From assembly GCA_947598785.1 (NCBI GenBank), contig CANQFL010000003.1:1-42774 (forward strand): 42,774 nt of DNA, written 5' to 3'. Origin of the DNA: an uncultured Clostridia bacterium. Its GTDB lineage: Bacteria > Bacillota > Clostridia > Christensenellales > UBA1242. Both the position numbers and the translations under genes were made by a program. Of the stretch, positions 1-9,807 are shown piece after piece. The notes below the pieces were generated by a model that was given only the letters and a program-made list of their open reading frames with translations, did not search any database and was not told the DNA's origin. Position 1 is the first letter of the stretch. Every line of letters starts with the position of its first letter.

Positions 1-1138
1 GTTTTGCAACCACCTTTTGAAGTTCATCAATCACATAGTCAACATCTGATTTAGAAATGTTTGTTCCAAATGAAAATCTTATTGTTCCTTGTGCAATCTC
101 ATCATCAATTCCCATTGCTTTTAAAACGTGTGAAGGAAGAAGTGATTTTGAAGTACAAGCTGAAGAAGTTGAAACACAAATTCCTGAAAGGTCAAGCAAC
201 ATCATAATACTTTCACCTTCTATTCCATAGAACGAAATACTAACAATAGAATTTGATTTTTGATGTGGATGACCATTTACTTGATAAAATTCAACTTTTT
301 CTTTTAATTTATCTAAGAAGTATTCTCTTATTGTTTTAAGTTTTTTGTTATTTATCATCATATTTCTAGTAGCAATTTCAATAGCTTTACCAAAACCTGC
401 AATACCTGGTATATTCTCAGTTCCGGCTCTTTTGCCTCTTTCTTGGCTTGTTCCACCATAAGTAATTGGGTCAATTCTTATGCCATTTTTAACATACAAA
501 GCACCGACACCTTTAGGACCATGAATTTTATGTGCAGACATAGAAAGTAAATCTATTCCCATATCTTGTACATCAATTTTCAAACAACCTATTGCTTGAA
601 CTGCATCAGTATGAAAAACGATACCATAACTATGAGCAATATTAGCGATTGCCTTAATATTCTGAATTGTGCCAACTTCATTGTTTACAGTCATAATTGA
701 AATTAATGTAGTATCTTTTCTGATTGAATGTAAAAGGTCTGGCAAACTTACAAGTCCATATTTATCAACTGGAAGATAAGTAACTTCATAGCCTTCTTTT
801 TCAAGTTGTTCGCAAGCGTGAAGAATAGCATGATGTTCAATTTGGCTTGTAATTATGTGTTTACCTTTGTTTGCATAAGCATGAGCAGTTCCGATGATAG
901 CCCAATTATCAGCTTCAGTACCACCACTAGTGAAATAGATTTCATTTGCTTTACTAGCATTTATAGCATCTTTAACTCTATCTCTAGCCCTATCAATTAT
1001 AGCCATTGCATCACGTCCATAAGCATGAAGAGAGCCGGCATTCCCATAAATAGTATTGAAACAAGGGACCATTTCATTAAGGACTTCATTAGAAACATAA
1101 GTAGTAGATGCATTATCTAAATAGATTCTTCTTTCCAT
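1..1138 (-). CDS. Cysteine desulfurase, NifS/IscS family (C-terminus cut by window edge)
   Basis: Reverse-strand translation from ATG at 1138 reads MERRIYLDNASTTYVSNEV...GGTEADNWAI...HTDAVQAIG...SAHKIHGPKGVGALYV...SSACTSKS; open to window start, so missed by the ORF track. Confidence 0.93.
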   Translation of the reverse strand, partial: MERRIYLDNASTTYVSNEVLNEMVPCFNTIYGNAGSLHAYGRDAMAIIDRARDRVKDAINASKANEIYFTSGGTEADNWAIIGTAHAYANKGKHIITSQIEHHAILHACEQLEKEGYEVTYLPVDKYGLVSLPDLLHSIRKDTTLISIMTVNNEVGTIQNIKAIANIAHSYGIVFHTDAVQAIGCLKIDVQDMGIDLLSMSAHKIHGPKGVGALYVKNGIRIDPITYGGTSQERGKRAGTENIPGIAGFGKAIEIATRNMMINNKKLKTIREYFLDKLKEKVEFYQVNGHPHQKSNSIVSISFYGIEGESIMMLLDLSGICVSTSSACTSKSLLPSHVLKAMGIDDEIAQGTIRFSFGTNISKSDVDYVIDELQKVVAK

Positions 1139-1218
1139 AAATTTTCCTTTTAAAAAACATAAAGTTTTGAATTACTCTATTATTTTATCACTAAATAAAG
1201 GTCTTGTCAATAGTATTT

Positions 1219-1560
1219 TTATAATAAAGAAAAAACAAATTGAAAATAAATTTTCTTATATTTTTCACAAATTTCAATAAATTCATCTTTCATCATAAGT
1301 CCAATATGCTTATCTTTAAGTTGTCCATCAACAAAAAATAGCAAAGTAGGGATACTCATAATTCCAAATTTTTTAGCCAAATTTTCACTTTCGTCCACAT
1401 CAACCTTTACAATTTTTACACTGTCACCTAGTTTTTTTTGTGCTTCTTCGAGAATTGGAGCCATCATACGACAAGGTCCACACCAATTAGCAAAAAAATC
1501 AACCACAACAAGTCCATTTTGTATAGTTTTTTCAAAATCTTGTTCTTTAATTATTTCCAT
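1219..1560 (-). CDS. trxA: Thioredoxin
   Basis: MEIIKEQDFEKTIQNGLVVVDFFANWCGPCRMMAPILEE with the WCGPC active site; ATG at 1560 is a better start than the ORF-track 1608. Confidence 0.92.
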   Translation of the reverse strand: MEIIKEQDFEKTIQNGLVVVDFFANWCGPCRMMAPILEEAQKKLGDSVKIVKVDVDESENLAKKFGIMSIPTLLFFVDGQLKDKHIGLMMKDEFIEICEKYKKIYFQFVFSLL

Positions 1561-2260
1561 TTTTCCCTCCGTTAAAATTTTTATTTTGAAGTAATTTGTT
1601 AATAACAAAAGCAGAAATTACACAACCACACATTGCAGGAAAATATGATATACTTCCAATAACTCCATCATCTGATGATTTAAGTGGTTTTTGTAGTGTT
1701 GTAACAACATCAAGACAATCAATATTTTCTTCTCTTAATTTTTTTCTTAAAATTTTAGCTAAACCATCATTTTGAGTTTTATAAATATCGGTAACAATAA
1801 ATTCAGGAATACAAATGCGATTTCCTGCACCCATAGCTGAAATGATATTGATATTATTTTTCTTACAATAAGAAATAAGTTCAATTTTGTTTGTCACATT
1901 GTCTATAGCATCAACCACATATGAACAATCTGGCGATATAACCTTTTCAATATTGTCTTTTGAAATTTTATCGGCCAGAACTCTTACATTACATAACGGA
2001 TTAATTTTCCTTATTTGTTGATACATAACATCAGTTTTTAGTTGTCCGATAGTATCTATGTTTGCAACAACTTGACGATTTATATTTGTTTCGTCAACTC
2101 TATCAAAATCTACAATAGTGATTTTACCTATTCCAGCACGAGCTAAAAGTTGTGTAACATATCCACCAACACCACCAATACCAATAACAGCGACATGGCT
2201 TTGTTCGAGAATTTTCAAACCTTCTTTACCTATTAAAAGTGAAGTTCTGTCATTCCACAT
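1547..2260 (-). CDS. tcdA: ThiF/E1-like protein, tRNA threonylcarbamoyladenosine dehydratase (TcdA/CsdL-like)
   Basis: GIGGVGGYVTQLLARAGIGKITIVDFDRVDETNINRQ E1-like adenylation motif; length and order typical of TcdA. Confidence 0.85.
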   Translation of the reverse strand: MWNDRTSLLIGKEGLKILEQSHVAVIGIGGVGGYVTQLLARAGIGKITIVDFDRVDETNINRQVVANIDTIGQLKTDVMYQQIRKINPLCNVRVLADKISKDNIEKVISPDCSYVVDAIDNVTNKIELISYCKKNNINIISAMGAGNRICIPEFIVTDIYKTQNDGLAKILRKKLREENIDCLDVVTTLQKPLKSSDDGVIGSISYFPAMCGCVISAFVINKLLQNKNFNGGKNGNN

Positions 2261-2332
2261 AATTCTCTCCTTGGTATGTATATATTGTGGTATTATTCAA
2301 TCTTTTTATTACATAACACCACTATATTTAGT

Positions 2333-3628
2333 TTATAAAACATATTTCTTTAAATCATATTTAGCTTGTCTATCTTTAAATACATTTTGAACATATTTTT
2401 TATCTATAACGACATCAAGCATTGGATGGTCACCTGTAGCATTAAAAGAAACATCTTCTAAAACGGTTTCCATAATTGTATGCAATCTTCTTGCCCCTAA
2501 ATCTTGACTTGTTTCATTTTCTCTTTCTGCCATTTCAGCTATTTCATCAAGAGCATCATCTTTAAAAATCAAATTAATATTATCAACTTTTAAAAGATTT
2601 GCATATTGAAGAGTTATAGCATTTTTTGGAGTTGTAAGAATTTTCTTAAAATCTTCTTTTGTTAAGCTTTCTAAATTAACAACAATTGGAAATCTTCCTT
2701 GAAGTTCTGGTATCATATCTTCCATTTTTGCAACATGGAAAGCTCCTGCTGCAATAAACAAAATGAAATCAGTCTTTACATTGCCGTATTTAGTAGGAAC
2801 TGTACTTCCTTCGACTATAGGCAAAATATCTCTTTGCACACCTTCTCTTGAAACGTCTGCGCTATTTGTAGCTTGACTTTTTCCAATTATCTTATCTATT
2901 TCATCTATAAAAATTATTCCTTGTTCTTCAGCAAGTTGGATTGCCTCTTCATTGACATTGTCATTGTCTATAACTTTATCAGATTCTTCTTGCAATAACG
3001 CTTCTCTTGCGTGTTTTACAGTTAGTTTCTTTTTTTTATGTCTTGGTGGAGTAATCCCTTCAAACATAGAACCCAAACTTATTTCATTTCCCCCGATTGC
3101 CATCATTGGTTTAGGATTATCAATCACAACTATTTCAACTACTTCTTCCTCACATTTGCCTTCATGAAGTTCTTTTATCAAGCTCTCTCTATCAACTTCA
3201 ACTTGTGTTACTCTACGATTTTGAAAAAGAGCATCAACAAGTTTAGCCTCTACAATAGGCATAACTTTGTCTTCAACTTCTTTTTTCTTTTGGTCTTTTA
3301 CCATTCTTACAGCAACTTCAACTAAATCTCTAACCATACTTTCAACATCACGTCCAACATATCCAACTTCAGTATATTTAGTTGCTTCTACTTTTACAAA
3401 TGGAGAGCCTACAAGTTTTGCAAGTCTTCTTGCTATTTCAGTTTTTCCTACTCCGGTTGGTCCACTCATAACAATATTCTTAGGAGTGATTTCATCTCTT
3501 ACATCAACCGGCAACTTACTTCTTCTATATCTGTTTCTTAAAGCAACAGCAACAGCTCTTTTTGCTTTGCTTTGCCCAACAATATATTTATCAAGTTCAT
3601 TTACTATTTGTTTTGAAGTTAAACTCAT
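2333..3628 (-). CDS. hslU: HslU/ClpY ATPase subunit of HslUV protease
   Basis: IVNELDKYIVGQSKAKRAVAVALRNRYRR, GPTGVGKTEIARRLAKL, downstream of hslV. Confidence 0.96.
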   Translation of the reverse strand: MSLTSKQIVNELDKYIVGQSKAKRAVAVALRNRYRRSKLPVDVRDEITPKNIVMSGPTGVGKTEIARRLAKLVGSPFVKVEATKYTEVGYVGRDVESMVRDLVEVAVRMVKDQKKKEVEDKVMPIVEAKLVDALFQNRRVTQVEVDRESLIKELHEGKCEEEVVEIVVIDNPKPMMAIGGNEISLGSMFEGITPPRHKKKKLTVKHAREALLQEESDKVIDNDNVNEEAIQLAEEQGIIFIDEIDKIIGKSQATNSADVSREGVQRDILPIVEGSTVPTKYGNVKTDFILFIAAGAFHVAKMEDMIPELQGRFPIVVNLESLTKEDFKKILTTPKNAITLQYANLLKVDNINLIFKDDALDEIAEMAERENETSQDLGARRLHTIMETVLEDVSFNATGDHPMLDVVIDKKYVQNVFKDRQAKYDLKKYVL

Positions 3629-3641
3629 ATTTTTCCCCCTC

Positions 3642-4184
3642 CTATAATTCTTCTACAATTATATTATCGTTAGTAAACACACAAATTTCACTTGCAATCT
3701 TTAAAGACTTATAAGCAATTTCTTTTGCAGTATAATCAGTATTTTGTACTAAAGCTCTTGCTGCTGCTAAAGCATAGTTTCCACCAGAACCTATTGCACA
3801 TACATCATCTTGAGGTTCTATGACATCACCTGTTCCATCTAATAATAAAATTTGATTCTTATCAGCAACAATCATCATAGCTTCAAGTTTACGCATTGCT
3901 TTATCATCTCTCCAAGTTTGAGCAAGTTCAACAGCACTTCTCATAAGGTTTCCAGAAAATTTATTAAGCATAGCCTCAAATCTTTCACTTAAAGAAAAAG
4001 CATCAGCAACTGAGCCTGCAAATCCAATAACAACACTATTATTATAAATTCTTCTAACCTTTTTCGCATTGTTTTTAAAAATTATACTATTTGACATTGT
4101 AACTTGTCCATCACCTGCTACAGCGATTTTTCCATTTCTTTTAACAGCACAAATTGTAGTGCCTCTAAAAATATTTTCTTCCAT
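3642..4184 (-). CDS. hslV: HslV/ClpQ peptidase subunit
   Basis: [26 protein letters not shown]...[15 protein letters not shown]. Confidence 0.96.
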   Translation of the reverse strand: MEENIFRGTTICAVKRNGKIAVAGDGQVTMSNSIIFKNNAKKVRRIYNNSVVIGFAGSVADAFSLSERFEAMLNKFSGNLMRSAVELAQTWRDDKAMRKLEAMMIVADKNQILLLDGTGDVIEPQDDVCAIGSGGNYALAAARALVQNTDYTAKEIAYKSLKIASEICVFTNDNIIVEEL

Positions 4185-4251
4185 ATATTCTCCTTTTTGT
4201 TAAAGTAATTATATCATATTTGAAATAGTTTATCCTAATTTTTTTTGCTAC

Positions 4252-6297
4252 TTATACTTTATAATCACAACTTGAACATTTGATTACTTTTCCATGTTTA
4301 ACCAAAAATTTGCCACAATTAGGACATTTTTCTCCTGTAGGGATATCCCAACTCATGAAATTACACCCTTTTCTATCCTCACAAGCATAAAATGTTTTTC
4401 CGTGCTTAGTTTTAAAAGAATATACATTTTTACCACAATTTGGACATTTAGCAATAGTTTTCTTATCATCTTCGTAAGGCATAATATTTCGACATTTAGG
4501 GAAATTAGAGCAACCTAAAAATTTTCCATATCTCCCCTCTCTTATCAACATTTTATGTCCACACTTATCACAAACAATATCAGTTTCGATAGGTTGAGAT
4601 TTCATAGTTAAACTGCTTGCATCGGCATTTTTAAGCAGGTCTTTAAACCCGTTCCAAAAACTATCAACCACACTATGCCATTCATCTTTATTTTCGGCAA
4701 TATCATCTAATCGATTTTCCATATGAGCAGTAAATTTAACATTAATAATTTTGCTGAAAAACTTTTCAAGATAATCACAAATTTTCTTTCCAAGTTCAGT
4801 TGGTACAAGATTTTTACCTTCTTTTATACAGTAATTTCTTGCAGTTAAAATAGTTATTGTTGCAGCATAAGTTGCTGGTCTGCCTATGCCTTTTTCTTCC
4901 ATAGCTTTAACCAAACTTGCTTCTGTAAAACGAGCTGGTGGCTTAGTAAATTTTTGTTCTTCTTTGATTTCTAAAACTTTTACTTTTTCGTTTTCTTCAA
5001 GTTTTGGAAGTTTGTTAATTTCCTGCTTTTCATCTTCTAAAACATCTTTATAAACAGCTGTGTAACCTGCAAATTCAAGAGTTTTTCCAACTGCTTTAAA
5101 TTCATATTCTCCTGCCCTTAAAGAAACATTAACATTTGAGTATTGAGCTTCACTCATTTGACTAGCTACAAATCTATCATATATTAATTTATAAAGTTTA
5201 TAATTATCTTTATTTAATGAAGATTTAACTCTTTCTGGTGTCATTTGTAGAGAAATTGGTCTTATTGCTTCATGTGCATCTTGTGCATTTTTTTTGCTTG
5301 CATAAATATTAGGTTTGGCAGGAACATAATTTTTACCATATTTTTCAGCAATAAAATCACGGCAAGCATTCTGTGCATCAACTGAAACTCTAGTACTATC
5401 CGTTCTGATATAAGTGATAAGAGCTATTTTTCCTTCCCCTTCAATTTCTACACCTTCATACAACTCTTGAGCACAAGATGTTGTTCTTTTTAAAGTTAAT
5501 CCAAGTTTACTGCCTGCATCTTGTTGCATTGTGCTTGTAGTGAATGGAGCTGGAGCATGTGACTTTGTATTACTCTTCTTAATGTTAGAAACTTCAAAAT
5601 CCACTCCCTTGATTGCAGATAAAATTTTATCAACTTCATCTTTATTTACAGGCTTTATTTTTTTACCCTTAAAACTAGTTAGCGAGGATTTGAATTTTAT
5701 ATTATCCTTTTCATGATTAGCAGTTACAACCCAATACTCTTCTGGTTTAAATTCTTCAATTTCTTTTTCTCTATCAACCACAAGTTTAAGAGCAACAGAT
5801 TGAACTCTTCCTGCAGAAAGTTTAGGAGCAATTTTACGAGATAAAATAGGTGATAATTTATAACCAACTATTCTATCCATAACCCTACGTGCTTGTTGAG
5901 CATTTACAAGGTTGATATCAATCACTCTTGGTTCAGTTAAAGCCTTAAGAACGGCTTTTTTAGATATTTCGTTGAATTGGATACGACATTTAGTGTTAGG
6001 GTCTAATCCCAAAACATAGGCAACATGCCAAGAAATAGCCTCTCCCTCTCTATCAGGGTCGGTTGCGATTAAAACTTCTTCGGCTTTTGATGCTTTTTTC
6101 TTTAATTCAGAAATTAGTTCTTTTTTGTCTGGATTAATTTCATAATAAGGTTCATAGTTATGATTTAAGTCAATAGAAAAAGATTTTGCTGGTAAATCAC
6201 GTATATGCCCCTTTGTAGCAAATACCTCATAACCATTACCTAAATATTTTTTTAATGTTTCCCTTTTAGCAGGTGCTTCTATAACTACAAGTTTCAA
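4252..6297 (-). CDS. topA: DNA topoisomerase I
   Basis: MKLVVIEAPAKRETLKKYLG, YIRTDSTR active-site region, C-terminal CxxC zinc motifs. Confidence 0.97.
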   Translation of the reverse strand: MKLVVIEAPAKRETLKKYLGNGYEVFATKGHIRDLPAKSFSIDLNHNYEPYYEINPDKKELISELKKKASKAEEVLIATDPDREGEAISWHVAYVLGLDPNTKCRIQFNEISKKAVLKALTEPRVIDINLVNAQQARRVMDRIVGYKLSPILSRKIAPKLSAGRVQSVALKLVVDREKEIEEFKPEEYWVVTANHEKDNIKFKSSLTSFKGKKIKPVNKDEVDKILSAIKGVDFEVSNIKKSNTKSHAPAPFTTSTMQQDAGSKLGLTLKRTTSCAQELYEGVEIEGEGKIALITYIRTDSTRVSVDAQNACRDFIAEKYGKNYVPAKPNIYASKKNAQDAHEAIRPISLQMTPERVKSSLNKDNYKLYKLIYDRFVASQMSEAQYSNVNVSLRAGEYEFKAVGKTLEFAGYTAVYKDVLEDEKQEINKLPKLEENEKVKVLEIKEEQKFTKPPARFTEASLVKAMEEKGIGRPATYAATITILTARNYCIKEGKNLVPTELGKKICDYLEKFFSKIINVKFTAHMENRLDDIAENKDEWHSVVDSFWNGFKDLLKNADASSLTMKSQPIETDIVCDKCGHKMLIREGRYGKFLGCSNFPKCRNIMPYEDDKKTIAKCPNCGKNVYSFKTKHGKTFYACEDRKGCNFMSWDIPTGEKCPNCGKFLVKHGKVIKCSSCDYKV

Positions 6298-6319
6298 AAT
6301 TTACTCCTTTATGTATAAA

Positions 6320-7390
6320 TTATATAACAGCATATGTTTGTGCTGGCAACCTTTTTATTAAACCACGAATTTCAAGAGTTGTCAAATAACTATTTAAAAT
6401 ATTAGTAGGAATTTTAGATTTTTCTGCCAAATACTCAAAAGTTCGTTCTTCATTTTCGAGTAAATCTAAAATCATTTTTTCTTCAAAATTTAATGAAATT
6501 GATTTATTTGACGTCACTTGAGGTTGTAAACCATAAAATTCAATAATATCGTCTGGAGAAGTTACACAATTTGCTTGACCTATTTTAATTAAATGGTTTG
6601 GTAACTCACTTTTTGAGTTTGTGATATTTCCAGGAACGGCAAAAATATCTTTACCATACTCTAAAGCATACTCTTTTGTATGCACAGTTCCACTTTTTAA
6701 CCCAGCTTCAGTAATTAATACTCCTTGACTCAACCCTGCAATTATACGATTTCTTCTAGGAAAAGTATATCTTTTAGGTTCAAATGATGGTGGATATTCA
6801 CTTAAAAGCAGTCCATTTTCAGAAATATCTTTAGCTAAAGAGTTGTTTACAGCAGGATAAATATGGTTAAGACCACTCCCAATGACTGCAATAGTCTTTC
6901 CTCCAACAATTAGTGTATTTTTATGAGAAATTGAATCAATCCCATAACATAAGCCACTAACAATAACAAATCCACTTTGAGCCAATTTTTTTGCAAATTT
7001 TTCAGTAATCATTTTTCCATAGTTAGATGCCATTCTAGTGCCAACCATTGCTAAGCACCTACCATTTAATAGCCCTAAATCACCTTTTGCAAAAAGGATA
7101 AGAGGTCTATCAGGTAAATTTAAGAGCGATTTTGGATATTCCTTTGAAAAAATTGTAAGGATTTTAATGCCTGAGTTTATTATATTTTTTATATATTCAT
7201 CTAATTTTTGTTTGTTATAATTTAATCTGATTTTTTGTAATTCATCTTTAGAAAAGTTTTCAATATCAGATGACAAAAGTTCTTCTATGTTTCTATCACC
7301 TAAAAGTTTGATTAAACCTTCTTGTTTCTTTATACTTATTTCAAAATTTGAAAGATAAATAATAAGTTTTTCTTTTTCTGTCATATACAC
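6320..7390 (-). CDS. dprA: DNA-processing protein DprA/Smf
   Basis: MVGTRMASNYGKMITEKFAKKLAQSGFVIVSGLCYGIDSISHK...FPRRNRIIAGLS; C-terminal winged helix. Confidence 0.94.
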   Translation of the reverse strand: MYMTEKEKLIIYLSNFEISIKKQEGLIKLLGDRNIEELLSSDIENFSKDELQKIRLNYNKQKLDEYIKNIINSGIKILTIFSKEYPKSLLNLPDRPLILFAKGDLGLLNGRCLAMVGTRMASNYGKMITEKFAKKLAQSGFVIVSGLCYGIDSISHKNTLIVGGKTIAVIGSGLNHIYPAVNNSLAKDISENGLLLSEYPPSFEPKRYTFPRRNRIIAGLSQGVLITEAGLKSGTVHTKEYALEYGKDIFAVPGNITNSKSELPNHLIKIGQANCVTSPDDIIEFYGLQPQVTSNKSISLNFEEKMILDLLENEERTFEYLAEKSKIPTNILNSYLTTLEIRGLIKRLPAQTYAVI

Positions 7391-7391
7391 C

Positions 7392-8936
7392 TCAGACCTC
7401 TAAATATTTTCTATCAAGACTGCGATATGAAATAGCCTCAGCAATATGTGAAGGTAAAATATCTTCTAATCCGTCTAAATCAGCGATTGTTCTTGCAACC
7501 TTTAAAATTCTATCATGTGCCCTAGCACTCAATTTCAAATTAGAAAAAGCAAGTTCCATAAGTTTTTCACAATCTGGCGATAGTTTACAAAACTTCTTTG
7601 TTTGAGGTACTGTCATTTTAGCATTACAATAATTTTTTGAAGATTTGAATCTTTCTAATTGCATTTTTCTTGCTTTATCTACCCTTTGTTTTATTTCTGA
7701 CGAACATTCCTCTTTTTGATTATTATTTAATTCTTTATATGAAACATTGTCAACTTCAATATGTATATCAATCCTATCTAAAATAGGTCCTGAAATTTTT
7801 GATAAATATTTATGAATTTGTGCAGGTGTGCATTTACATTCACGTTCTTTTGAACCATAATAGCCACAAGGACATGGATTCATACTAGCAATAAGAGTAA
7901 AGGAAGCTGGATACGTAACAGTTTGATTTGCACGAGCAACAGTAATATAACCATCTTCAAGTGGTTGTCTAAGAGTTTCAATAAGCTGACGAGAATACTC
8001 AGGAAATTCGTCAAGATAAAGAACCCCATTATGAGCAAGGCTAATTTCCCCTGGTTTACAATGAGTTCCACCTCCAGTCAAGCTTATTGTTGAAGCTGTA
8101 TGGTGTGGAGTTCGAATAGGTCTTTCTGTGATTATTCCTTGTCTTAAATCAAGTTCCCCTGCAACAGAATGAATTTTAGTGACTTCTAAAGCTTCTTCAA
8201 AAGTTAAATCTGGTAAAATACCAGAAAAACATTTTGCCAACATACTTTTTCCACTACCAGGAGGTCCAATCATAAGTACATTATGACCCCCTGCTGCTGC
8301 AATTTCAAGTGCCCTTTTAGCAACTTTTTGCCCTTTTACATTTTCAAAATCTAATTTATTTGAATTAATTTTTTCAATTTCTTCAAAAGATTTTGTTTTG
8401 ATTGGATTAATTGGAAAACTATTTTCTTTATTCAAAAAAATAACAAGTTCTTTCAAAGACGAAAATGGATAAATATCTATTCCTGAAATAAACTTAGCTT
8501 CTTCAGAGTTATCTTTTGGTATAATAATTTTCTTAAAACCTAAAGTTCTTGCTGAAATAAGAATAGGTAAAACACCCCTCACCTTTTTAATAGTTCCATC
8601 AAGTGAAAGTTCGCCTAAAAATATGTAATCTTCAAAAGATTTTTCTACAATTTGTTCTGTTGCTGCTAGAATTCCAACAGCAATGCCTAAATCAAACAGT
8701 GGACCTTCTTTTTTTAAGTCAGCAGGTGCAAGATTGATAGTATAATGTTTTACAGGAAATTCAAACCCTGAATTTCTTATTGCAGATTTTACTCTTTCTC
8801 TTGCCTCAATAACAGACTTATCTCCAAGACCAACAATATCAAAATGAGGTAACCCACCAATGATGTCAGTTTCAATTTGTACTTGAAAACCTTCTAAACC
8901 ATTAAGACCAAAACTAAGAACTTTAGATAACATCAT
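7392..8936 (-). CDS. YifB/ComM family Mg-chelatase-like ATPase
   Basis: VQIETDIIGGLPHFDIVGLGDKSVIEARERVKSAI, GPPGSGKSMLAK, RTPHHTAS, NPCPCGYYGS. Confidence 0.95.
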   Translation of the reverse strand: MMLSKVLSFGLNGLEGFQVQIETDIIGGLPHFDIVGLGDKSVIEARERVKSAIRNSGFEFPVKHYTINLAPADLKKEGPLFDLGIAVGILAATEQIVEKSFEDYIFLGELSLDGTIKKVRGVLPILISARTLGFKKIIIPKDNSEEAKFISGIDIYPFSSLKELVIFLNKENSFPINPIKTKSFEEIEKINSNKLDFENVKGQKVAKRALEIAAAGGHNVLMIGPPGSGKSMLAKCFSGILPDLTFEEALEVTKIHSVAGELDLRQGIITERPIRTPHHTASTISLTGGGTHCKPGEISLAHNGVLYLDEFPEYSRQLIETLRQPLEDGYITVARANQTVTYPASFTLIASMNPCPCGYYGSKERECKCTPAQIHKYLSKISGPILDRIDIHIEVDNVSYKELNNNQKEECSSEIKQRVDKARKMQLERFKSSKNYCNAKMTVPQTKKFCKLSPDCEKLMELAFSNLKLSARAHDRILKVARTIADLDGLEDILPSHIAEAISYRSLDRKYLEV

Positions 8937-9000
8937 TTCTCCTAAAATGCACTTAAAGCAATTATAACAAATTAGATATAATTTTCAAAATGTTTTTAAA

Positions 9001-9025
9001 AAGAAAACAGACCAAGAAGGTCTGT
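9001..9025 (-). terminator. Rho-independent terminator (minus strand)
   Basis: Stem acagacc/ggtctgt (9007-9013 / 9019-9025) followed on the minus strand by TTTTCTTTTT. Confidence 0.7.
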
Positions 9026-9032
9026 AATCTTA

Positions 9033-9410
9033 TCAAACAAAAATCATACCTATTAAGAAAGTTATAGCAATTGAAAAAGCAATAAGGATTTGAAACCACT
9101 TTAAAATTTTGTCTTTCAAAGTTTTTTTGTTAAATTGTTTTTTAAAAATTGCAATATTTTCTTCAAAATAGTCTGTTGTAATTTTAGTTTCATTTATAGT
9201 TTTAGATTTAAAATAGTTAAATCTTTCTTTTAACTCTTCTTGAAAGTCTGAAAAATATAAATAAATTAACCAACCTGTCCAGAAAAGTGAAAGCAACAAT
9301 AAAGAAACAAGCACAAAATATACAAAGCCTGACCAAAATCTATTTAAAATAGCGAATAACCCTGCTAACGCAATGACAGTTGCAGTCACAATATACGGAA
9401 GTTTATTCAT
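9033..9410 (-). CDS. Small membrane protein, unknown function (125 aa)
   Basis: Hydrophobic segments at both ends, charged central region. Confidence 0.6.
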   Translation of the reverse strand: MNKLPYIVTATVIALAGLFAILNRFWSGFVYFVLVSLLLLSLFWTGWLIYLYFSDFQEELKERFNYFKSKTINETKITTDYFEENIAIFKKQFNKKTLKDKILKWFQILIAFSIAITFLIGMIFV

Positions 9411-9422
9411 TTAATCACCAAA

Positions 9423-9758
9423 TTAAATTGCTATATTACAGATATAAATAACAATTATGATAACAGTTGCGATAATCCAGCAGATAAGCCACCATAAATT
9501 ATGTTTGTTCCAGCCACTACCTCTTTTACGCATAGTCCAATAGAAACCAAGCATAATACAAATAACATAAGCCAAACACTCACCAATAGAAGCAAAAGCG
9601 TTTGCAACATCTGGCGTATGTTCTCTGAAAGCCAACCTAAAGATTAAAGCGATAGCGATAAATATGATAGCAAAATACGCTACGCAATCAAGTACCTTTG
9701 TTGTTGACCAAGTACGAGGTTCTCTCTTCTTTTTTTCTTTTTTATTTTCTTCTGCCAT
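9423..9758 (-). CDS. Small membrane protein, unknown function (111 aa)
   Basis: Charged N-terminus then three predicted TM helices; GGAGG-type RBS upstream. Confidence 0.65.
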   Translation of the reverse strand: MAEENKKEKKKREPRTWSTTKVLDCVAYFAIIFIAIALIFRLAFREHTPDVANAFASIGECLAYVICIMLGFYWTMRKRGSGWNKHNLWWLICWIIATVIIIVIYICNIAI

Positions 9759-9807
9759 AATTTCCTCCTTAAAATTTTATATGCAATAAAAGTTTAATAA
9801 TCTTTCG

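Noticed and set aside
806-1120. 104-aa plus-strand ORF
   Set aside because: Antisense shadow of the nifS gene that runs 1138 to the window start.
2952-3647. Overlapping plus-strand ORFs over hslU
   Set aside because: Antisense to hslU, no RBS or recognisable domain; typical spurious ORFs in AT-rich DNA.
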